Source: Micromonospora siamensis (GTDB lineage: Bacteria; Actinomycetota; Actinomycetes; Mycobacteriales; Micromonosporaceae). Taken from it: 64,000 nt of DNA. The translations under genes were made by a program, and so were the position numbers. Shown here one piece after another: positions 16,107 through 30,198 of the stretch. Each line of letters starts with the position of its first letter. The first letter of the stretch is position 1. The notes below the pieces were generated by a model. The model saw only the letters and a list, made by a program, of their open reading frames with translations. It had not been told where the DNA came from and ran no database searches. Location: the NCBI RefSeq assembly GCF_900090305.1, contig NZ_LT607751.1:186001-250000 (forward strand), read 5' to 3'.

Positions 16107-17069
16107 TCAGGTCAGGGCGGGCTGGTCGGCGCGCTCCTCCGCCGACTCCACGGGCGGCGTACGCAGCTCGTCGACGCGGACCAGCGCGACCCCGGCGACG
16201 ATCAGCACGCCACCGAGCAGTTGCACCACTGTGGGCAGCTCGCCGAGGAACACCCAGGCGATCAGCACCGCGAACATCACCTCGGTCAGCCCCACGAAGG
16301 AGGCGAGTCGCGAACCCAGCACCCGGGTCGCCGCGATCCCCGCCAGGTACGCGACCACCGCGGCGATCAGCGACAGGCCGGCGATGGGCAGCAGCCAGCT
16401 GGTGCGCTGCCCGGCGAAGGTCACCTCGCCGAAGGTGGCCCGCAGCGGCAGCACGCCCACCAGGCCGAGCAGGGCCAGCACGGCCGCGCCGACGGCCATC
16501 CCGCCGCTGGCCATGGTCACCGACGGCAGCCGGTCGTCGACCCGGCCGGCGAGCACGAAGTAGCCGGCCAGGCCGACCGCCGCGCCCAGCCCCCACAGCA
16601 CGCCCACCGGGTCCACCCGGCCCGCGCCGGTCAGGTCGAGCACGAACACCAGCCCGGCCAGCGCGGTCACCGATCCAGCCACGGTGAGCCGGCGCGGCCG
16701 GTGGCCGTGGACCAGCCACATCCAGCCCACCACGAGGATGATGCCGAGGTATTCCAGCAGCAGGGCCACGCCGACCGGCAGATAGCGGACGGCGTTGAAG
16801 AAGCACGCCTGGGCCAGCGCCACCCCGAGCAGGCCGAACACGACGACCGGGCCCAGGTTGCGGCGCAGCACCCGCCAACGGCCGCGCAGCGCCAGGACGG
16901 CGGGTCCGAGCAGCACCAGCGCGGCGATGCCGACCCGGGCGACGACCACCGCCTCGGCGGACCAGCCGGCCTCGATGAGGGAGCGGGCGAAGGTGCCCGA
17001 GGTGGCGAAGGTGACGGCCGAGAGCAGCGCCAGCAGGAGGCCGGTACCGGCGGCGGGACGGGGACGCAT
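16107..17069 (-). CDS. EamA/DMT-family transporter (drug/metabolite exporter type)
   Basis: 320 residues with about ten membrane helices in two EamA repeats. The first begins AGTGLLLALLSAVTFATSGT and the second GVLWGLGAAVGLAGYFVLAG, with the conserved end ASFVGLTEVMFAVLIAWVFL then GELPTVVQLLGGVLI. This is the RhaT/YdcZ-like group that exports amino acids or other small metabolites. ATG 17069 has AAGGAG at good spacing. An upstream in-frame ATG at 17093 would add eight residues. It is divergent from a CGNR zinc-finger gene that may regulate it. The substrate is unknown. Confidence 0.88.
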   Translation of the reverse strand: MRPRPAAGTGLLLALLSAVTFATSGTFARSLIEAGWSAEAVVVARVGIAALVLLGPAVLALRGRWRVLRRNLGPVVVFGLLGVALAQACFFNAVRYLPVGVALLLEYLGIILVVGWMWLVHGHRPRRLTVAGSVTALAGLVFVLDLTGAGRVDPVGVLWGLGAAVGLAGYFVLAGRVDDRLPSVTMASGGMAVGAAVLALLGLVGVLPLRATFGEVTFAGQRTSWLLPIAGLSLIAAVVAYLAGIAATRVLGSRLASFVGLTEVMFAVLIAWVFLGELPTVVQLLGGVLIVAGVALVRVDELRTPPVESAEERADQPALT

Positions 17070-17148
17070 CGGCGCTCCTTGGCGGCAAGTCATGACCGAA
17101 CTACGCTTACGCTCATGACGCTAGAGGCCGGCCGCGACAGGAGTCAAG

Positions 17149-17694
17149 TTGCTCTTTGCTCATGACACCGAATGCGGGCTACTCGCCGCCGCCGCGTTGG
17201 TCAACACCGACGGCGGCGACGCCGAAGGACTGCCCGACGTCGCCGCGCTGGACGAGTTCTTCGCCGCCCACAACTGGAGCGGCCGGCACGAGCACACCGA
17301 GGCCGAACTGCGGTCGGTCCGCGCCCTGCGGCCCCGGCTGCGCCGCATCTGGCACGCGGAGGAGGACGAGGTCGTGGAGATCATCAACGCCCTGCTCCGC
17401 GATGCGTCCGCCCTGCCCCAGCTGATCCGGCACGACGAGCATCCGTACCACCTGCACGCGGTGCCGCGCGACGCCCCGCTGGCCACCCGGATGGCGGTCG
17501 AGGCGGCGATGGCCCTCGCCGACCTGGTACGCGCCGGCGAGCTGAGCCGGCTACGCCGCTGCGCCCACCCCGACTGCGACAACGTACTGGTCGACCTCTC
17601 CAAGAACCGCTCCCGACGGTTCTGCGAGGCGGGCTGCGGCAACCGGGCCGCGGTCAGCGCGTACCGGGCGCGGAGGGCGGCCACCCGCTCCTGA
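17149..17694 (+). CDS. CGNR zinc-finger protein with ABATE domain
   Basis: 181 residues. The N-terminal ABATE region (DTECGLLAAAALVNTDG onward) is followed by a C-terminal zinc finger with LRRCAHPDCDNVLVD and RRFCEAGCGNRAAVSAYRAR, the CGNR motif. These are predicted stress-responsive transcription regulators. A TTG start at 17149 is chosen because GACAGGAG precedes it and the protein then begins at the usual place. It is divergent from the EamA transporter, a frequent pairing, with short shared promoter space. Its 3' end overlaps the convergent GNAT gene by 41 bp. Confidence 0.85.
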   Translation: MLFAHDTECGLLAAAALVNTDGGDAEGLPDVAALDEFFAAHNWSGRHEHTEAELRSVRALRPRLRRIWHAEEDEVVEIINALLRDASALPQLIRHDEHPYHLHAVPRDAPLATRMAVEAAMALADLVRAGELSRLRRCAHPDCDNVLVDLSKNRSRRFCEAGCGNRAAVSAYRARRAATRS

Positions 17695-18226
17695 GCAGCT
17701 CGTACTCCACCTCGCCGTGCTCCGTCCCCGGGATCGGGTCGTCGAAGTGGAGGTGGAAGGTGCGGACGTGTCGCAGACCCGCCTTCGCCAGCACCGAACG
17801 GGACCGCGAGTTCACCGCCATCGTCTGCGCCCACACCCGCCGTACCCCGACCGTGACGAACGCGTACCGCACCAGCGCCCGGGACCCCTCGGTGGCCAGG
17901 CCACGGCCCCACGCCGCCCGGCGCAGCCGGTAGCCCAGCTCCGCCTCCGTACCGTCGTCGGACGGGTCCAGCGCGAACCAGCCGAGGAACTCCCCGCCCG
18001 CCCGGTCGAGCGCGGCCCACCGCCCGAGACCGGGATGACGGTCGTAGCCGGCGACGATCCGCGGCAGCTGCTCGTCCCGGACCACCGCCGCCGGGGTCGG
18101 CGCCCCACCGGTGAGGAAGGCCGTCACCTCCGGGTCACCGTCCAGGTCGACCAGCAGGTCCACGTCGTCGGCGGTGAACCGGCGCAACCGCAGCCGCGCG
18201 GTCTCCAGCAGCACGTCCCCGGTCAT
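17654..18226 (-). CDS. GNAT-family N-acetyltransferase (RimJ/RimL type)
   Basis: 190 residues. LLETARLRLRRFTADDVDLL opens the fold, WGRGLATEGSRALVRYAFVT carries the acetyl-CoA loop, and VGVRRVWAQTMAVNSRSRSV then AGLRHVRTF is the RimJ/L-like C-terminal motif. The target could be a ribosomal protein N-terminus, an antibiotic or another amine. ATG 18238 (MIAG) is an alternative start. The coding end overlaps the convergent CGNR gene by 41 bp. Confidence 0.85.
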   Translation of the reverse strand: MTGDVLLETARLRLRRFTADDVDLLVDLDGDPEVTAFLTGGAPTPAAVVRDEQLPRIVAGYDRHPGLGRWAALDRAGGEFLGWFALDPSDDGTEAELGYRLRRAAWGRGLATEGSRALVRYAFVTVGVRRVWAQTMAVNSRSRSVLAKAGLRHVRTFHLHFDDPIPGTEHGEVEYELLRSGWPPSAPGTR

Positions 18227-18295
18227 GCCCGCGATCATGCCGGGCGGCGGCCCGCCGGGCGACCGGTTAACCAGCGGCGCCCTGCGGCATGGCAT

Positions 18296-18326
18296 GAGGC
18301 CCGGCCGACGTGGTCGACCGGGCCTC
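18296..18326 (-). terminator. Hairpin terminator after the S8 peptidase gene
   Basis: GAGGCCCGG (18296-18304) and CCGGGCCTC (18318-18326) form a perfect 9-bp stem, 14 bp beyond the stop of the minus-strand peptidase. Confidence 0.7.
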
Positions 18327-18339
18327 GGAGGTGCCTGTG

Positions 18340-20031
18340 TTACGGCCGGACGTTCGGCTTGAGCGGGGTGGCCACTGCGGCGTACGCGTCGACGATCCCG
18401 TACCCGTAGAAGCCGTTGAAGTTCAGCGAGCCGGCGCAGTAGGCGTCGAACTCGGCGCTGCGGCCCTCGTTCGTGTAGCTCTGCAGGCGCGGCTCCGGAC
18501 AGGCGTGCTCGGCGGCCGTCCGGTAGAGGTGCTGCTCCACCAGGTCCGGATTCATGCCGAAGCCGGCGCGGCCCTGCTGCTTGCCGTAGCGGCTGACGAT
18601 CAGGGCAGCCACGCCGGCGGCGTGCGGGGACGCCATCGAGGTGCCCTGCAGGTAGGTGTAGTACCCGCATTCGCCCTTCTTGGTGCACTCCTTGAAGACC
18701 AGGTCCTCGAAGCCGGCGACGACATTGCCGTCCTCGTCCACCGTGCCCTCCTCCTGCAGCACCTTCTTCGGGTACGTGGAGAGGATCTCGTTGGCGTACG
18801 TCCGGTAGGTGTCGGTGCCGAAGCCGTCGCGGAACCAGCCACCCGGGGCGGCGACCGAGATCTGCTCGGTGCCGTAGTTCGAGAAGTCGGACTTCTTGCC
18901 CGACGGGCCGACCGCCGACACGCCGATCACGTGCGGGCCCTCGGTGGGCAGGTCCCAGCAGCTGTCGTTGTCGATCGGCCGCGGGTACGGGTCGGAACCG
19001 TAGTCCGGGCTGGAGAAGTCGGTCCGGGGGGCCCCGAGGTCCTCGTGGTTGTTGCCGAGCGCGCCGACCAGCGTGACGCCCTTGCGGTGGGCGAACTCGA
19101 GGGCCCGCTTCATCGCCTTGATGATGGCCCGCTGCTCGGCCTGCGCCTGCGGAGAGTCGGCCGGGTTGGCGGTGCAGTTGTAGAGCCACGGGTCGACGTA
19201 GAAGGACATGTTCACCACGTCCAGACCCGACTTGCCCGCGTACACCAGGGCGTTGACCACCGGGTCGAGGAAGAAGTAGCCGCTGTCCTGGCCACCCTTC
19301 AGCTCGACCAGGGAGACCTTCGGGGCCACGCCGGACAGGCCGAAGCCGTTGGCGGCGGCGCCGATGGTGCCCGCCACGTGCGTGCCGTGGCCACCGTCGT
19401 CGGTGCCGACCGGGTCGAGGCAGCTCGCCACCTCGCACGGGCCGTCGATGTCGACGATGTCCGGCGCGAAGTTGCGCGACAGCGCCCAGTCGAAGTTCGG
19501 TGCCAGGTCGGGCTGGCTGGCGTCGACGCCGGTGTCCAGGACGCCGACGGTCACCCGGTGGTCACCCGGCTCGATCTTGCGAGCCCGGTCGGCCCGGATC
19601 ATGTCCAGGCCCCAGAGCTTGTCGTCGAGCGGGTCCAGCTTCCTGGCGTTGCCCTTGGCGGCCCTGCCCCCGGCCCGGGCGGCGGCCATCAGGTGCTCCT
19701 GCTCGACCCGGTCCAGCTTCGGCTTGCGGCCGATGGCCTTCTGCTCGGTGGCGCCGAGCACGGCGTCGGCGGCGGTCGCCCGGGCGGCGAAGTCCACCCG
19801 GTCGCTGCGGACCTGGAAGACACCGATCTCGTCGGTACGGGACACCACGGTGCCGCCCGCAGCCCGGATGGCGGCGATCGTCGCGTCGGCCGACACCCCG
19901 TCCTGCGAAACCACGGTGAACGTCCGGGTGCTGGCCGGCTCGGCGTTGGCCGGTGCCACCAGTCCGGTCACCGTGAGTGCCAGAGTCGCCGCGGTCGCGA
20001 CAACCCCGACGGTGAAGCGCTTGCTCACCAC
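18340..20031 (-). CDS. Secreted S8 (subtilisin-like) serine peptidase
   Basis: 563 residues. A signal peptide is predicted at 1-30, with a hydrophobic core and an ANA cleavage site. An I9-like propeptide follows (TFTVVSQDGVSADATIAAIR). The catalytic triad is Asp166 (VGVLDTGVDAS), His215 (GGHGTHVAGTIG) and Ser465 (LQGTSMASPHAAGVAAL), with the oxyanion Asn in LVGALGNNHE. Several Cys residues (for example 199, 204, 358, 449 and 455) suggest disulfides in the mature enzyme. The start is GTG 20031 or the next codon, GTG 20028, after GAGAGG. An ATG at 20033 opens only ATG-TGG-TGA. Probably an extracellular protease. Confidence 0.92.
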   Translation of the reverse strand: MVSKRFTVGVVATAATLALTVTGLVAPANAEPASTRTFTVVSQDGVSADATIAAIRAAGGTVVSRTDEIGVFQVRSDRVDFAARATAADAVLGATEQKAIGRKPKLDRVEQEHLMAAARAGGRAAKGNARKLDPLDDKLWGLDMIRADRARKIEPGDHRVTVGVLDTGVDASQPDLAPNFDWALSRNFAPDIVDIDGPCEVASCLDPVGTDDGGHGTHVAGTIGAAANGFGLSGVAPKVSLVELKGGQDSGYFFLDPVVNALVYAGKSGLDVVNMSFYVDPWLYNCTANPADSPQAQAEQRAIIKAMKRALEFAHRKGVTLVGALGNNHEDLGAPRTDFSSPDYGSDPYPRPIDNDSCWDLPTEGPHVIGVSAVGPSGKKSDFSNYGTEQISVAAPGGWFRDGFGTDTYRTYANEILSTYPKKVLQEEGTVDEDGNVVAGFEDLVFKECTKKGECGYYTYLQGTSMASPHAAGVAALIVSRYGKQQGRAGFGMNPDLVEQHLYRTAAEHACPEPRLQSYTNEGRSAEFDAYCAGSLNFNGFYGYGIVDAYAAVATPLKPNVRP

Positions 20032-20233
20032 ATCGAATCCTCTCGTTGAGGGACGTGGCAGCCATCACACAGCACGGATCACCGATCCGCCAGATGGGCG
20101 TCCGAATTACTTACCTTTGCCGGCCATTCTGCCGCCGGGTCAGTGCCCATCGGACGGATGGTCAGCCGCGCCCGCGCGGCAAGACCGTCCCGAGGAGCCG
20201 CATGTGGCCCGGCCCGACCGGGGACCGCCTGGC

Positions 20234-21643
20234 TCAGGGGTGGGTCATGCGGAGCAGGTCGAGGGCCTCGTCGAGCTGGGTCTCGGTCAGCTTGCCCGAG
20301 TCGACGTGCCCCCGGGAGATCACCACCTCGCGGATCGACACCTGCTTCGCCAGCGCCTCCTTGGCGATCGACGCCGCCTCGTCGTACCCGAGGTGGCGGT
20401 TGAGCGGGGTGACGATGGACGGTGAGCCCTCCGCGTACGCCAGGCAGACCTCGGCGTCCGCGACCAGGCCGACCACCAGACGGTCCGCGAAGAGCCGGCT
20501 CGACGCGGCCAGCAGCTTGATCGACTCCAGCAGGTTGCGGCCCATCACCGGCAGCATGACGTTCAGCTCGAAGTCGCCCTGGGTGCCGGCGAAGGCGACC
20601 GCCGCGTCGTTGCCGATCACCTGGGCGCAGACCTGCCGCATCGCCTCGGCGACCACCGGGTTCACCTTGCCCGGCATGATCGACGAGCCGGGCTGGAGGT
20701 CGGGGATGCGCAACTCCCGCAGGCCGGCGCGGGGGCCGGAGCCCATCCAGCGGATGTCGTTGGCCATCTTGTAGAGCCCCACCGCGATGGTGCGCAGCTG
20801 ACCCGACGTCTCCACCAGCGCGTCCCGGGCGCCCTGCGCCTCGAAGTGGTTGCGGGCCTCGGTCAGCGGCAGCCCGGTGGACTCCCGCAGCCGCTCGACC
20901 ACCTTCCCGGCGAAGCCGAGCGGGGTGTTGATGCCGGTGCCCACGGCGGTGCCGCCCAGCGGCAGCTCGGCCAGCCGGGGCAGCGCCGACTCCACCCGCT
21001 CGACCCCGTAGCGGACCTGGGCGGCGTACCCGCCGAACTCCTGGCCCAGGGTGACCGGGGTGGCGTCCATCAGGTGGGTACGCCCCGCCTTCACCACCGT
21101 CTCGAACTCGGCGGCCTTCTCCTCCAGCGCGCCCGCCAGGTGCGCAAGCGACGGGATCAGGTCCTCCACCACGAACTGGGTGGCGGCCAGGTGGATCGAG
21201 GACGGGAAGACGTCGTTGCTGGACTGCGAGGCGTTGACGTCGTCGTTCGGGTGCACGTCGCGGCCCAGCTCCCGGCCGGCCAGGGTGGCGATCACCTCGT
21301 TGGTGTTCATGTTGGACGAGGTGCCCGAGCCGGTCTGGAACACGTCGATCGGGAACTGGTCGTCGTACCCGCCGTCGGCCACGTGCGCGGCGGCGGTGGC
21401 GATCGCGGCGGCCACGTCCGCGCCGATCACTCCCAGCTCGCCGTTGACCTGCGCCGCCGCCCCCTTGATCTGGGCCAGCGCCTTGATCTGGGCCGGTTCG
21501 ATGCCCCGCCCGGAGATCGGGAAGTTCTGCACCGCGCGCTGCGTCTGGGCCCGCCACAGCGCCTCGGCGGGCACCTCCACCTCGCCCATCGAGTCGCGTT
21601 CGATCCGGTAACCGGTCGCCTCTGGAGTCGTCACGCGTACCAT
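20234..21643 (-). CDS. fumC: Class II fumarate hydratase
   Basis: 469 residues. The fumarase/aspartase signature [11 protein letters not shown] lies at about 320-330. [16 protein letters not shown] is the substrate-binding segment, and [20 protein letters not shown] carries the catalytic-site His. This iron-free enzyme interconverts fumarate and malate in the TCA cycle. ATG 21643 follows GGAGGCGCGGCAGG. A GTG at 21634 is possible but has poorer spacing. A class I fumarase lies only 3.3 kb away, so the cell carries both types. Confidence 0.94.
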   Translation of the reverse strand: MVRVTTPEATGYRIERDSMGEVEVPAEALWRAQTQRAVQNFPISGRGIEPAQIKALAQIKGAAAQVNGELGVIGADVAAAIATAAAHVADGGYDDQFPIDVFQTGSGTSSNMNTNEVIATLAGRELGRDVHPNDDVNASQSSNDVFPSSIHLAATQFVVEDLIPSLAHLAGALEEKAAEFETVVKAGRTHLMDATPVTLGQEFGGYAAQVRYGVERVESALPRLAELPLGGTAVGTGINTPLGFAGKVVERLRESTGLPLTEARNHFEAQGARDALVETSGQLRTIAVGLYKMANDIRWMGSGPRAGLRELRIPDLQPGSSIMPGKVNPVVAEAMRQVCAQVIGNDAAVAFAGTQGDFELNVMLPVMGRNLLESIKLLAASSRLFADRLVVGLVADAEVCLAYAEGSPSIVTPLNRHLGYDEAASIAKEALAKQVSIREVVISRGHVDSGKLTETQLDEALDLLRMTHP

Positions 21644-21678
21644 CCTGCCGCGCCTCCGGCCGGCCCGCAGATGATCGC

Positions 21679-24660
21679 TCAGTCCACCTCGGCCAGCAGC
21701 CGTTCCACCTCGTGCCCGTCCGGGGACTCGACCTGACGGAACAGCGTCAGCGCCCGCTTCCAGTGCGAGCGGGCCGCCGCGGGGTCGGTCGGCAGCAGGC
21801 AGCGGGCGATGCCGTCCAGGGCCCGGGCCTGCTCGTACCGGGCGCCCAGCCGGGTGGCGTCGGCGAGCACCCGGCGGTGCAGGTCCAGCGCGCTGGTGAC
21901 GTCTCCCCCGTCCAGGATCGCCCGGGCCAGCAGGTTGCGGGAGGCGCACTGGCCGACCCGGTCGCCCACCTCCACCATCGCCGCCAGCGCCTTCCGGTGC
22001 AGGGCGGCGGCCCGCTCCGGACGACCACCCTGGCGGTCCATCAGGCCGATCTCGTTGAGCGCCTCCGCCTCGCCGTAACGGTTGCCGGACCGCCCCTTGA
22101 GGGTGACGGCCAGCCGCAGCAGCCGACGCGCCGGGCCCACGTCACCCATCCGGTGCCGGATCATCCCGAGGTGCCCGAGCGCGTGGCCCACCTGGCGGAT
22201 GTCCTGGGTCTGCCGGGCCAGTTGCAGGTGCCGCCGGCTCATCCGCAGCGCCTCGTCGTACCGCCCGGCGCAGAACAGGGCGAAGGAGAGGTTGTTGAGC
22301 AGGTTGGTGAGCGGACCCAGCTCACCCGGACGGCGGAAGAGTTCCGCCGAGGCGTCGTAGTATTCCTTGCCGCGCCGGATGTCGCCGTTGGCCGCGTACG
22401 CGTTCCCGAGATTGCCCAGGGTGTTGCGCACCTCCCGGTCCAGGCCCAACCGGCGCCAGAGCACCAGGGCGGTCTCCATCAGCCGGATCGCCTCGGAGAA
22501 GCGGGCCAGCCGGTAGTACGCCGACGCGAGGTAGTTGAGCATGGTGGCGACGGCCTCCTCGTCGCCCGCTCCCTCGGCCGCCCGCCGGCCGACCGTGTGC
22601 ATCTCGATCAGGTCCTCCAGGTGACCCCCGTCGAACTGGCCGCGCCAGCAGACCCGGGCCAGCTGCCAGCAGTAGCGGGGAAAGTCCTCCTCCTCCGCCA
22701 GCCGGGCCAGGGCGATCAGGGTCGCCCGGTTCTCGTCGAACCAGCCACGCCCCTGTGCCGCGCAGGCGGCGACCAGGTCCGGCCGCGCCGGCTCGGGCAG
22801 TCGCAGCACCAACTGGTTGCTGGCCCCCTGGGTCCGCCGCTCCAGCTCCGCCGCACCCTGCAGGTGGTATTCCAACAGCCGGTCCAGTGCGGTCCGGCGC
22901 TCGGCCGCGTGCCCGGCCTCGGTCAGCAGCAGGCGGGCGTACTCCCGGATCAGGTCGTGCAGCCGGTAGCGGCCCGGCTCGGCCTCCTCCGCCAGGTGCG
23001 CGTCGACCAGCTCGTCGAGCAGGTCCTGGGTGTCGGGCAGGGTACGCTCGGCCAGCGCGGCGGCGACCCGGTTGTCGAACCGTACCCCCGGGTGCAGGCC
23101 CAACAGCCGGAACATCCGCTGCGCGTCCGGCGACACCTGGGCGTACGACAGGGCGAACGCCTGGCCGACCGAGCGCTGGCCGGCGACGAGCTCGGCCAGC
23201 GGTCCCGCCCCGGCGGCCAGCCGCTCGGCCAGGTCGGCGACCCGCCAGCGGGGCCGGTGGGCCAGCCGGGCGCCGGCCAGCCGGATGGCGAGCGGCAGGT
23301 AACCGCAGCGCCGGGCCACCTCCGCGGCGGCCCCCGGCTCCGCGGTCACGCGTTCCTCGCCCGCCACCCGACCGAGCAGCTCGACGGCCTCCTCTGGGTC
23401 CAGCACCGGCAGCGACGACGGTCGCCCCTCGTCCAGGCCGACCAGCCGGCGGCGGCTGGTGATCAGCACCAGGCAGTCCGGCCCGTTCGGCAGCATCGGC
23501 GCCACCTGGTCGGCGCTGGCGGCGTTGTCGAGCACCACCACGGCCCGCCGGCCGGCCAGCTCGCTGCGCCACAGGGCGAGCCGCTCGTCCAGCTCCAACG
23601 GCATCCGCTCCGCCGGCACCCCGAGCTGGCGCAGCAGCGTGGCCACCGCCGCGCCGGTCGGCAACGGGCTGCGCTCGCTGTGCCCGTGCAGGTCGATGAA
23701 GAGGTGCGCGTCCGGATAGCGGTCGGCCAGCGCGGTCGCCACGTGCACCGCGAGGGTCGTCTTGCCGCTGCCCGCCATGCCGTCGATCAGCTGGATCCGG
23801 GCGGCGTCCTCCTCGATCTCCTTGACCAGCCGGGCCATGGTCTGCTGCCGCCCGGTGAAGTCGCTGATCGCCCGCGGCAGCGCGCGCACGGGCCCCGCCG
23901 TACCGCTCTGGACGCCGCCGGAGGCCAGGTCACCGGCCAGTATCCGCTGGTGCAGCTCCTGCAACGCCGCGCCCGGCTCGATGCCCAGCTCCTCGGCGTA
24001 GAGGCGCCGGCCCTCCCGGTAGACGGCGAGGGCGTCGGCCTGCCGGCCGAGCGCCGACAGGGCCAGCATCAACTGCCCGCGGAGCCGTTCCCGCAGCGGG
24101 TGCCGCTCGACGCTCTCGGTCAGCTCGTCGACCAGTTCGGCGGCCCGCCGGAGCCGCAGTTCGACGTCGACGCACTCCTCCAGCGCGGTCAGCCGCTGTT
24201 CTTCGAGGGCCTGCGCCCGCCGTTGGATGCTCCGGCTGGCGATCCCGGCGAACGCCGGGCCGCGCCACAGGGCGAGCGCCTCGCGGTAGTGCCGACGGGC
24301 CTCGGCGGGCTGCCCGGCGGCGGCGGCGGTGCGGGCCGCCTCGACCCGCCGGGTGAAGACCTCGAAGTCCAGGTCGGTCGGCTCGGTCCGTACGCCGTAG
24401 CCCACCGGGTCGGTGACGATGGTCTCCGGGGGCAGGCCGAGCACGATGAGGCGTTGTCGCAAACGCGACACACAACTCTGGAGCTGGGCGCGGGCGGTGG
24501 CCGGGGGCCGGTCCTCCCAGACCGCGTCGATCAGCTCCTCGACGGGGACGACGCGACCGGCCCGGGACAGCAGCATGGCCAGGACGACACGGTCCCGACC
24601 TGCGGTGATGGTCGCCTCGCCCCCACCGACCCGCAGCGGTCCCAGTATCCCGAATCGCAT
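21679..24660 (-). CDS. SARP-family regulator with NB-ARC ATPase and TPR domains (AfsR-like)
   Basis: 993 residues. Residues 1-95 are the OmpR-like winged helix ([20 protein letters not shown] onward), about 96-245 the bacterial transcriptional activation domain ([20 protein letters not shown]), about 275-560 an NB-ARC ATPase with Walker [17 protein letters not shown] and [15 protein letters not shown], and the C-terminal half TPR repeats. This is the AfsR/large-SARP layout, which links signals to specialised metabolism in actinomycetes. GGGGAGCAG precedes the ATG. Its stop is 35 bp upstream of the fumC start on the same strand, but functional linkage is unlikely. 11-bp-spaced direct repeats upstream may be its own binding site. 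Confidence 0.9.
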   Translation of the reverse strand: MRFGILGPLRVGGGEATITAGRDRVVLAMLLSRAGRVVPVEELIDAVWEDRPPATARAQLQSCVSRLRQRLIVLGLPPETIVTDPVGYGVRTEPTDLDFEVFTRRVEAARTAAAAGQPAEARRHYREALALWRGPAFAGIASRSIQRRAQALEEQRLTALEECVDVELRLRRAAELVDELTESVERHPLRERLRGQLMLALSALGRQADALAVYREGRRLYAEELGIEPGAALQELHQRILAGDLASGGVQSGTAGPVRALPRAISDFTGRQQTMARLVKEIEEDAARIQLIDGMAGSGKTTLAVHVATALADRYPDAHLFIDLHGHSERSPLPTGAAVATLLRQLGVPAERMPLELDERLALWRSELAGRRAVVVLDNAASADQVAPMLPNGPDCLVLITSRRRLVGLDEGRPSSLPVLDPEEAVELLGRVAGEERVTAEPGAAAEVARRCGYLPLAIRLAGARLAHRPRWRVADLAERLAAGAGPLAELVAGQRSVGQAFALSYAQVSPDAQRMFRLLGLHPGVRFDNRVAAALAERTLPDTQDLLDELVDAHLAEEAEPGRYRLHDLIREYARLLLTEAGHAAERRTALDRLLEYHLQGAAELERRTQGASNQLVLRLPEPARPDLVAACAAQGRGWFDENRATLIALARLAEEEDFPRYCWQLARVCWRGQFDGGHLEDLIEMHTVGRRAAEGAGDEEAVATMLNYLASAYYRLARFSEAIRLMETALVLWRRLGLDREVRNTLGNLGNAYAANGDIRRGKEYYDASAELFRRPGELGPLTNLLNNLSFALFCAGRYDEALRMSRRHLQLARQTQDIRQVGHALGHLGMIRHRMGDVGPARRLLRLAVTLKGRSGNRYGEAEALNEIGLMDRQGGRPERAAALHRKALAAMVEVGDRVGQCASRNLLARAILDGGDVTSALDLHRRVLADATRLGARYEQARALDGIARCLLPTDPAAARSHWKRALTLFRQVESPDGHEVERLLAEVD

Positions 24661-24741
24661 CTGCTCCCCGTGTCCCCCGTGTCCCCCGTTGTACGTACCC
24701 CCCGCAGGGTAGACCGGACCGTCCCGGCGGACCCGCTCAGG

Positions 24742-24760
24742 CGATAGCGATCCGATAGCG
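24742..24760 (-). promoter_or_regulatory. Candidate SARP-type binding site: two CGATAGCG direct repeats with 11-bp period
   Basis: CGATAGCG occurs at 24742-24749 and again at 24753-24760, exactly 11 bp apart. SARPs bind heptameric direct repeats at 11-bp spacing. The site is about 82-100 bp upstream of the SARP start codon. A TACCCT hexamer (minus strand, near 24710) lies between. Two 9-bp CCGTGTCCC repeats (24668-24685) also sit in the leader. Confidence 0.5.
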
Positions 24761-24879
24761 GAACGGGGGCAGCGGGTCGGACACTCGATCCGGTTGTCGG
24801 TCACGGCATCCGACGGGGGCGGTGCGCCCCTCCGGGTCACTCCGGGGCGGGCGCACCGATGTCGATGCGCGACATGACG

Positions 24880-24911
24880 AAGAGGCGCCGGGCCGCAGCC
24901 CGACGCCTCTT
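24880..24911 (-). terminator. Hairpin terminator after class I fumarase
   Basis: AAGAGGCGCCGGGC (24880-24893) pairs with GCCCGACGCCTCTT (24898-24911) with one mismatch and a 4-nt loop. It lies 18 bp beyond the fumarase stop. Confidence 0.8.
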
Positions 24912-24928
24912 GTCGCGTACGTCGAAGC

Positions 24929-26596
<1,668 letters not shown>

Positions 26597-26663
26597 GAGC
26601 GGAAAGCCTAGGGCAGACCGGTCGATCGGTGACACCCGCCGGGTGGGTCGTGGGACGCCGCTC

Positions 26664-28109
26664 TCACCGGTCCTTGTCGTCCGGCTCGGAGCAGAGCTCC
26701 CGCTTCGGGCCGCAGTCCTGGCCGGAGCCGGGCCCGCCGTCGGTGCCGCCCGGCCCGGGTCCACCGCCGCCGTCGGTGCCCGGTGGGAGCGGACCGGGGT
26801 CGCCGGGCGCGCCGGCGCCGAAGCGGACGTAGCCGATCTCCCGCCCCTCGCCGATGATCATGCCGGTCGGCCCGACCGCCAGCGCGTTCGCCGAGCTGCG
26901 CAGCTCCGCCAGCTCCCGCCCGGTACGCGGGTGGAGCGCCACCAGCCGGGACGGCTTCTCGGTGACCAGCACGGCCGCGTACGGGGTCAGCGCGGCACCC
27001 GCCTTGCCGGGCACCGGGCGGCTCCACAGGCCCCGGCCGGTGGCCAGCTCCCGGCCCGCCACCGACTCCTTGTCGGCGGAACGGACCAGCGCGTACCGGT
27101 CGTCGACGGCGAGCAGCTTCTCGCCCTCGGCGTCGACCAGGAGCAGCCGGCCGTCGTACCCGTCGAGGACCGCCTCCCGGCCGTCCGGGCCGACCCCGAC
27201 CAGCACGTTGCGGGCGCCCAACGGGTCCTGCCGCTGGGCGCAGCCGCCGTCGTCGGAGGTGCGCGGGTTGACCCCGGTCCGCCGCCACACCTCCTGCCCG
27301 GTGGCCGGGTCGCGGGCGGAGAGGACGAAGTAGCAGGCGCCGTCCCGGGCGGTGGCGGTGATCCGCAGCAGCCGGCCGCCGATCACGGCGAGCCGCTCGT
27401 CCCGGCCCGGCTGGACGTTCTGCACGACCCGGCCGGTGGCGGTGTCCACCACATGCACCCGGCCGTCGACGGGGAAGCCGAGCAGCGGTGGGGCCGCCTC
27501 GGGGCCGGCGACCCCGTCGTCGATCCGGTTCGCCGTGAACCGGCGGCTGTCCAGCAGGTTGGGGTTGTCGGCGAGCAGCCCGGTGCTCACGCCGGGCAGG
27601 AACGCCGTCCACAACGGCCGGGTCCCGCGCGGATCCCAGGCGCGCAGCGTGCAGTCGGTGGCGGCCACGCAGCGCGCGTCCAGCAGCAGGTTCCGGTACG
27701 TCCAGACCGCCACCGCGTCGTCGTCGTGGCGGCGGACCACGCCGGTCGCCGGGTCGATCAGGTCGTACCCCTTGACCAGCAGCTTGCCCACCGCGACGAC
27801 CGCGTTCCGGTCGCCGCCGGCGACCGCCGCCCAGTCGGCCTTGCGCTCCCAGAGCTGTGCGCCGGTGGCCAGGCTGCGGGCCTCCACCCGGGTGCGCTGC
27901 TCGACGACCACGGTGCCGCCGGCGAAGGTGACGCTGCGCGGGGTGCCGCCGACCCGCTGCTGCCAGACCACGTCCGGCTCGGAGATCGGCTCGCTGCGGT
28001 CGACCCAGTCCCAGAGTCGCGGGAACGGGTTCCACACGCCGGTGGCGGCGAGCACGATCACGGTGACGAGCCCGAGCAGCAACCAGCCGCGTACGCCTAG
28101 GCCCCTCAC
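26664..28109 (-). CDS. Membrane-anchored PQQ-like beta-propeller protein
   Basis: 481 residues. One membrane helix at about 8-25 ([19 protein letters not shown]) is followed by an outer domain of repeated blades such as [19 protein letters not shown] and [11 protein letters not shown], the PQQ/BamB-like propeller pattern. The Pro/Gly-rich tail (about 440-470) is low complexity. Six or more Cys lie in the propeller. GTG 28109 lies 6 nt after TACCGT, a leaderless pattern. Similar in layout to the gene at 33262. Function unknown; such propellers often serve as extracytoplasmic scaffolds. Confidence 0.75.
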   Translation of the reverse strand: MRGLGVRGWLLLGLVTVIVLAATGVWNPFPRLWDWVDRSEPISEPDVVWQQRVGGTPRSVTFAGGTVVVEQRTRVEARSLATGAQLWERKADWAAVAGGDRNAVVAVGKLLVKGYDLIDPATGVVRRHDDDAVAVWTYRNLLLDARCVAATDCTLRAWDPRGTRPLWTAFLPGVSTGLLADNPNLLDSRRFTANRIDDGVAGPEAAPPLLGFPVDGRVHVVDTATGRVVQNVQPGRDERLAVIGGRLLRITATARDGACYFVLSARDPATGQEVWRRTGVNPRTSDDGGCAQRQDPLGARNVLVGVGPDGREAVLDGYDGRLLLVDAEGEKLLAVDDRYALVRSADKESVAGRELATGRGLWSRPVPGKAGAALTPYAAVLVTEKPSRLVALHPRTGRELAELRSSANALAVGPTGMIIGEGREIGYVRFGAGAPGDPGPLPPGTDGGGGPGPGGTDGGPGSGQDCGPKRELCSEPDDKDR

Positions 28110-28209
28110 ACGGACACGGTAGCGACGATCACCGCTCCGTCCGGTCCCCCACGCCGCCGTGTCGCCACGCTTTCTCGGCCGGTGGCCGTGTTAATGGGAC
28201 CGGGTCGCG

Positions 28210-30050
<1,841 letters not shown>

Positions 30051-30079
30051 TCCGCGTGCCGGGACCGACGTACCCGAAC

Positions 30080-30116
30080 GCCGCCGGTGGCGGGCCCCAC
30101 GCCCGCCGCCGGCGGC
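30080..30116 (+). terminator. Hairpin terminator after hpd
   Basis: GCCGCCGGTGGCGGGC (30080-30095) pairs with GCCCGCCGCCGGCGGC (30101-30116), one mismatch, 5-nt loop. Confidence 0.75.
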
Positions 30117-30198
30117 GTCACGCCGCTGTGGGTGCGACCGGAGCCGGAGGTCCCCCGTGTGCCAGGTTCCCCGCAGGTGCCGTCGTTAAGGTGTCCGG

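Noticed and set aside
20165..20180. GCCGCGC/GCGCGGC palindrome after fumC as a terminator
   Set aside because: The loop would be 2 nt and the stem only 7 bp, so it is not a convincing terminator.
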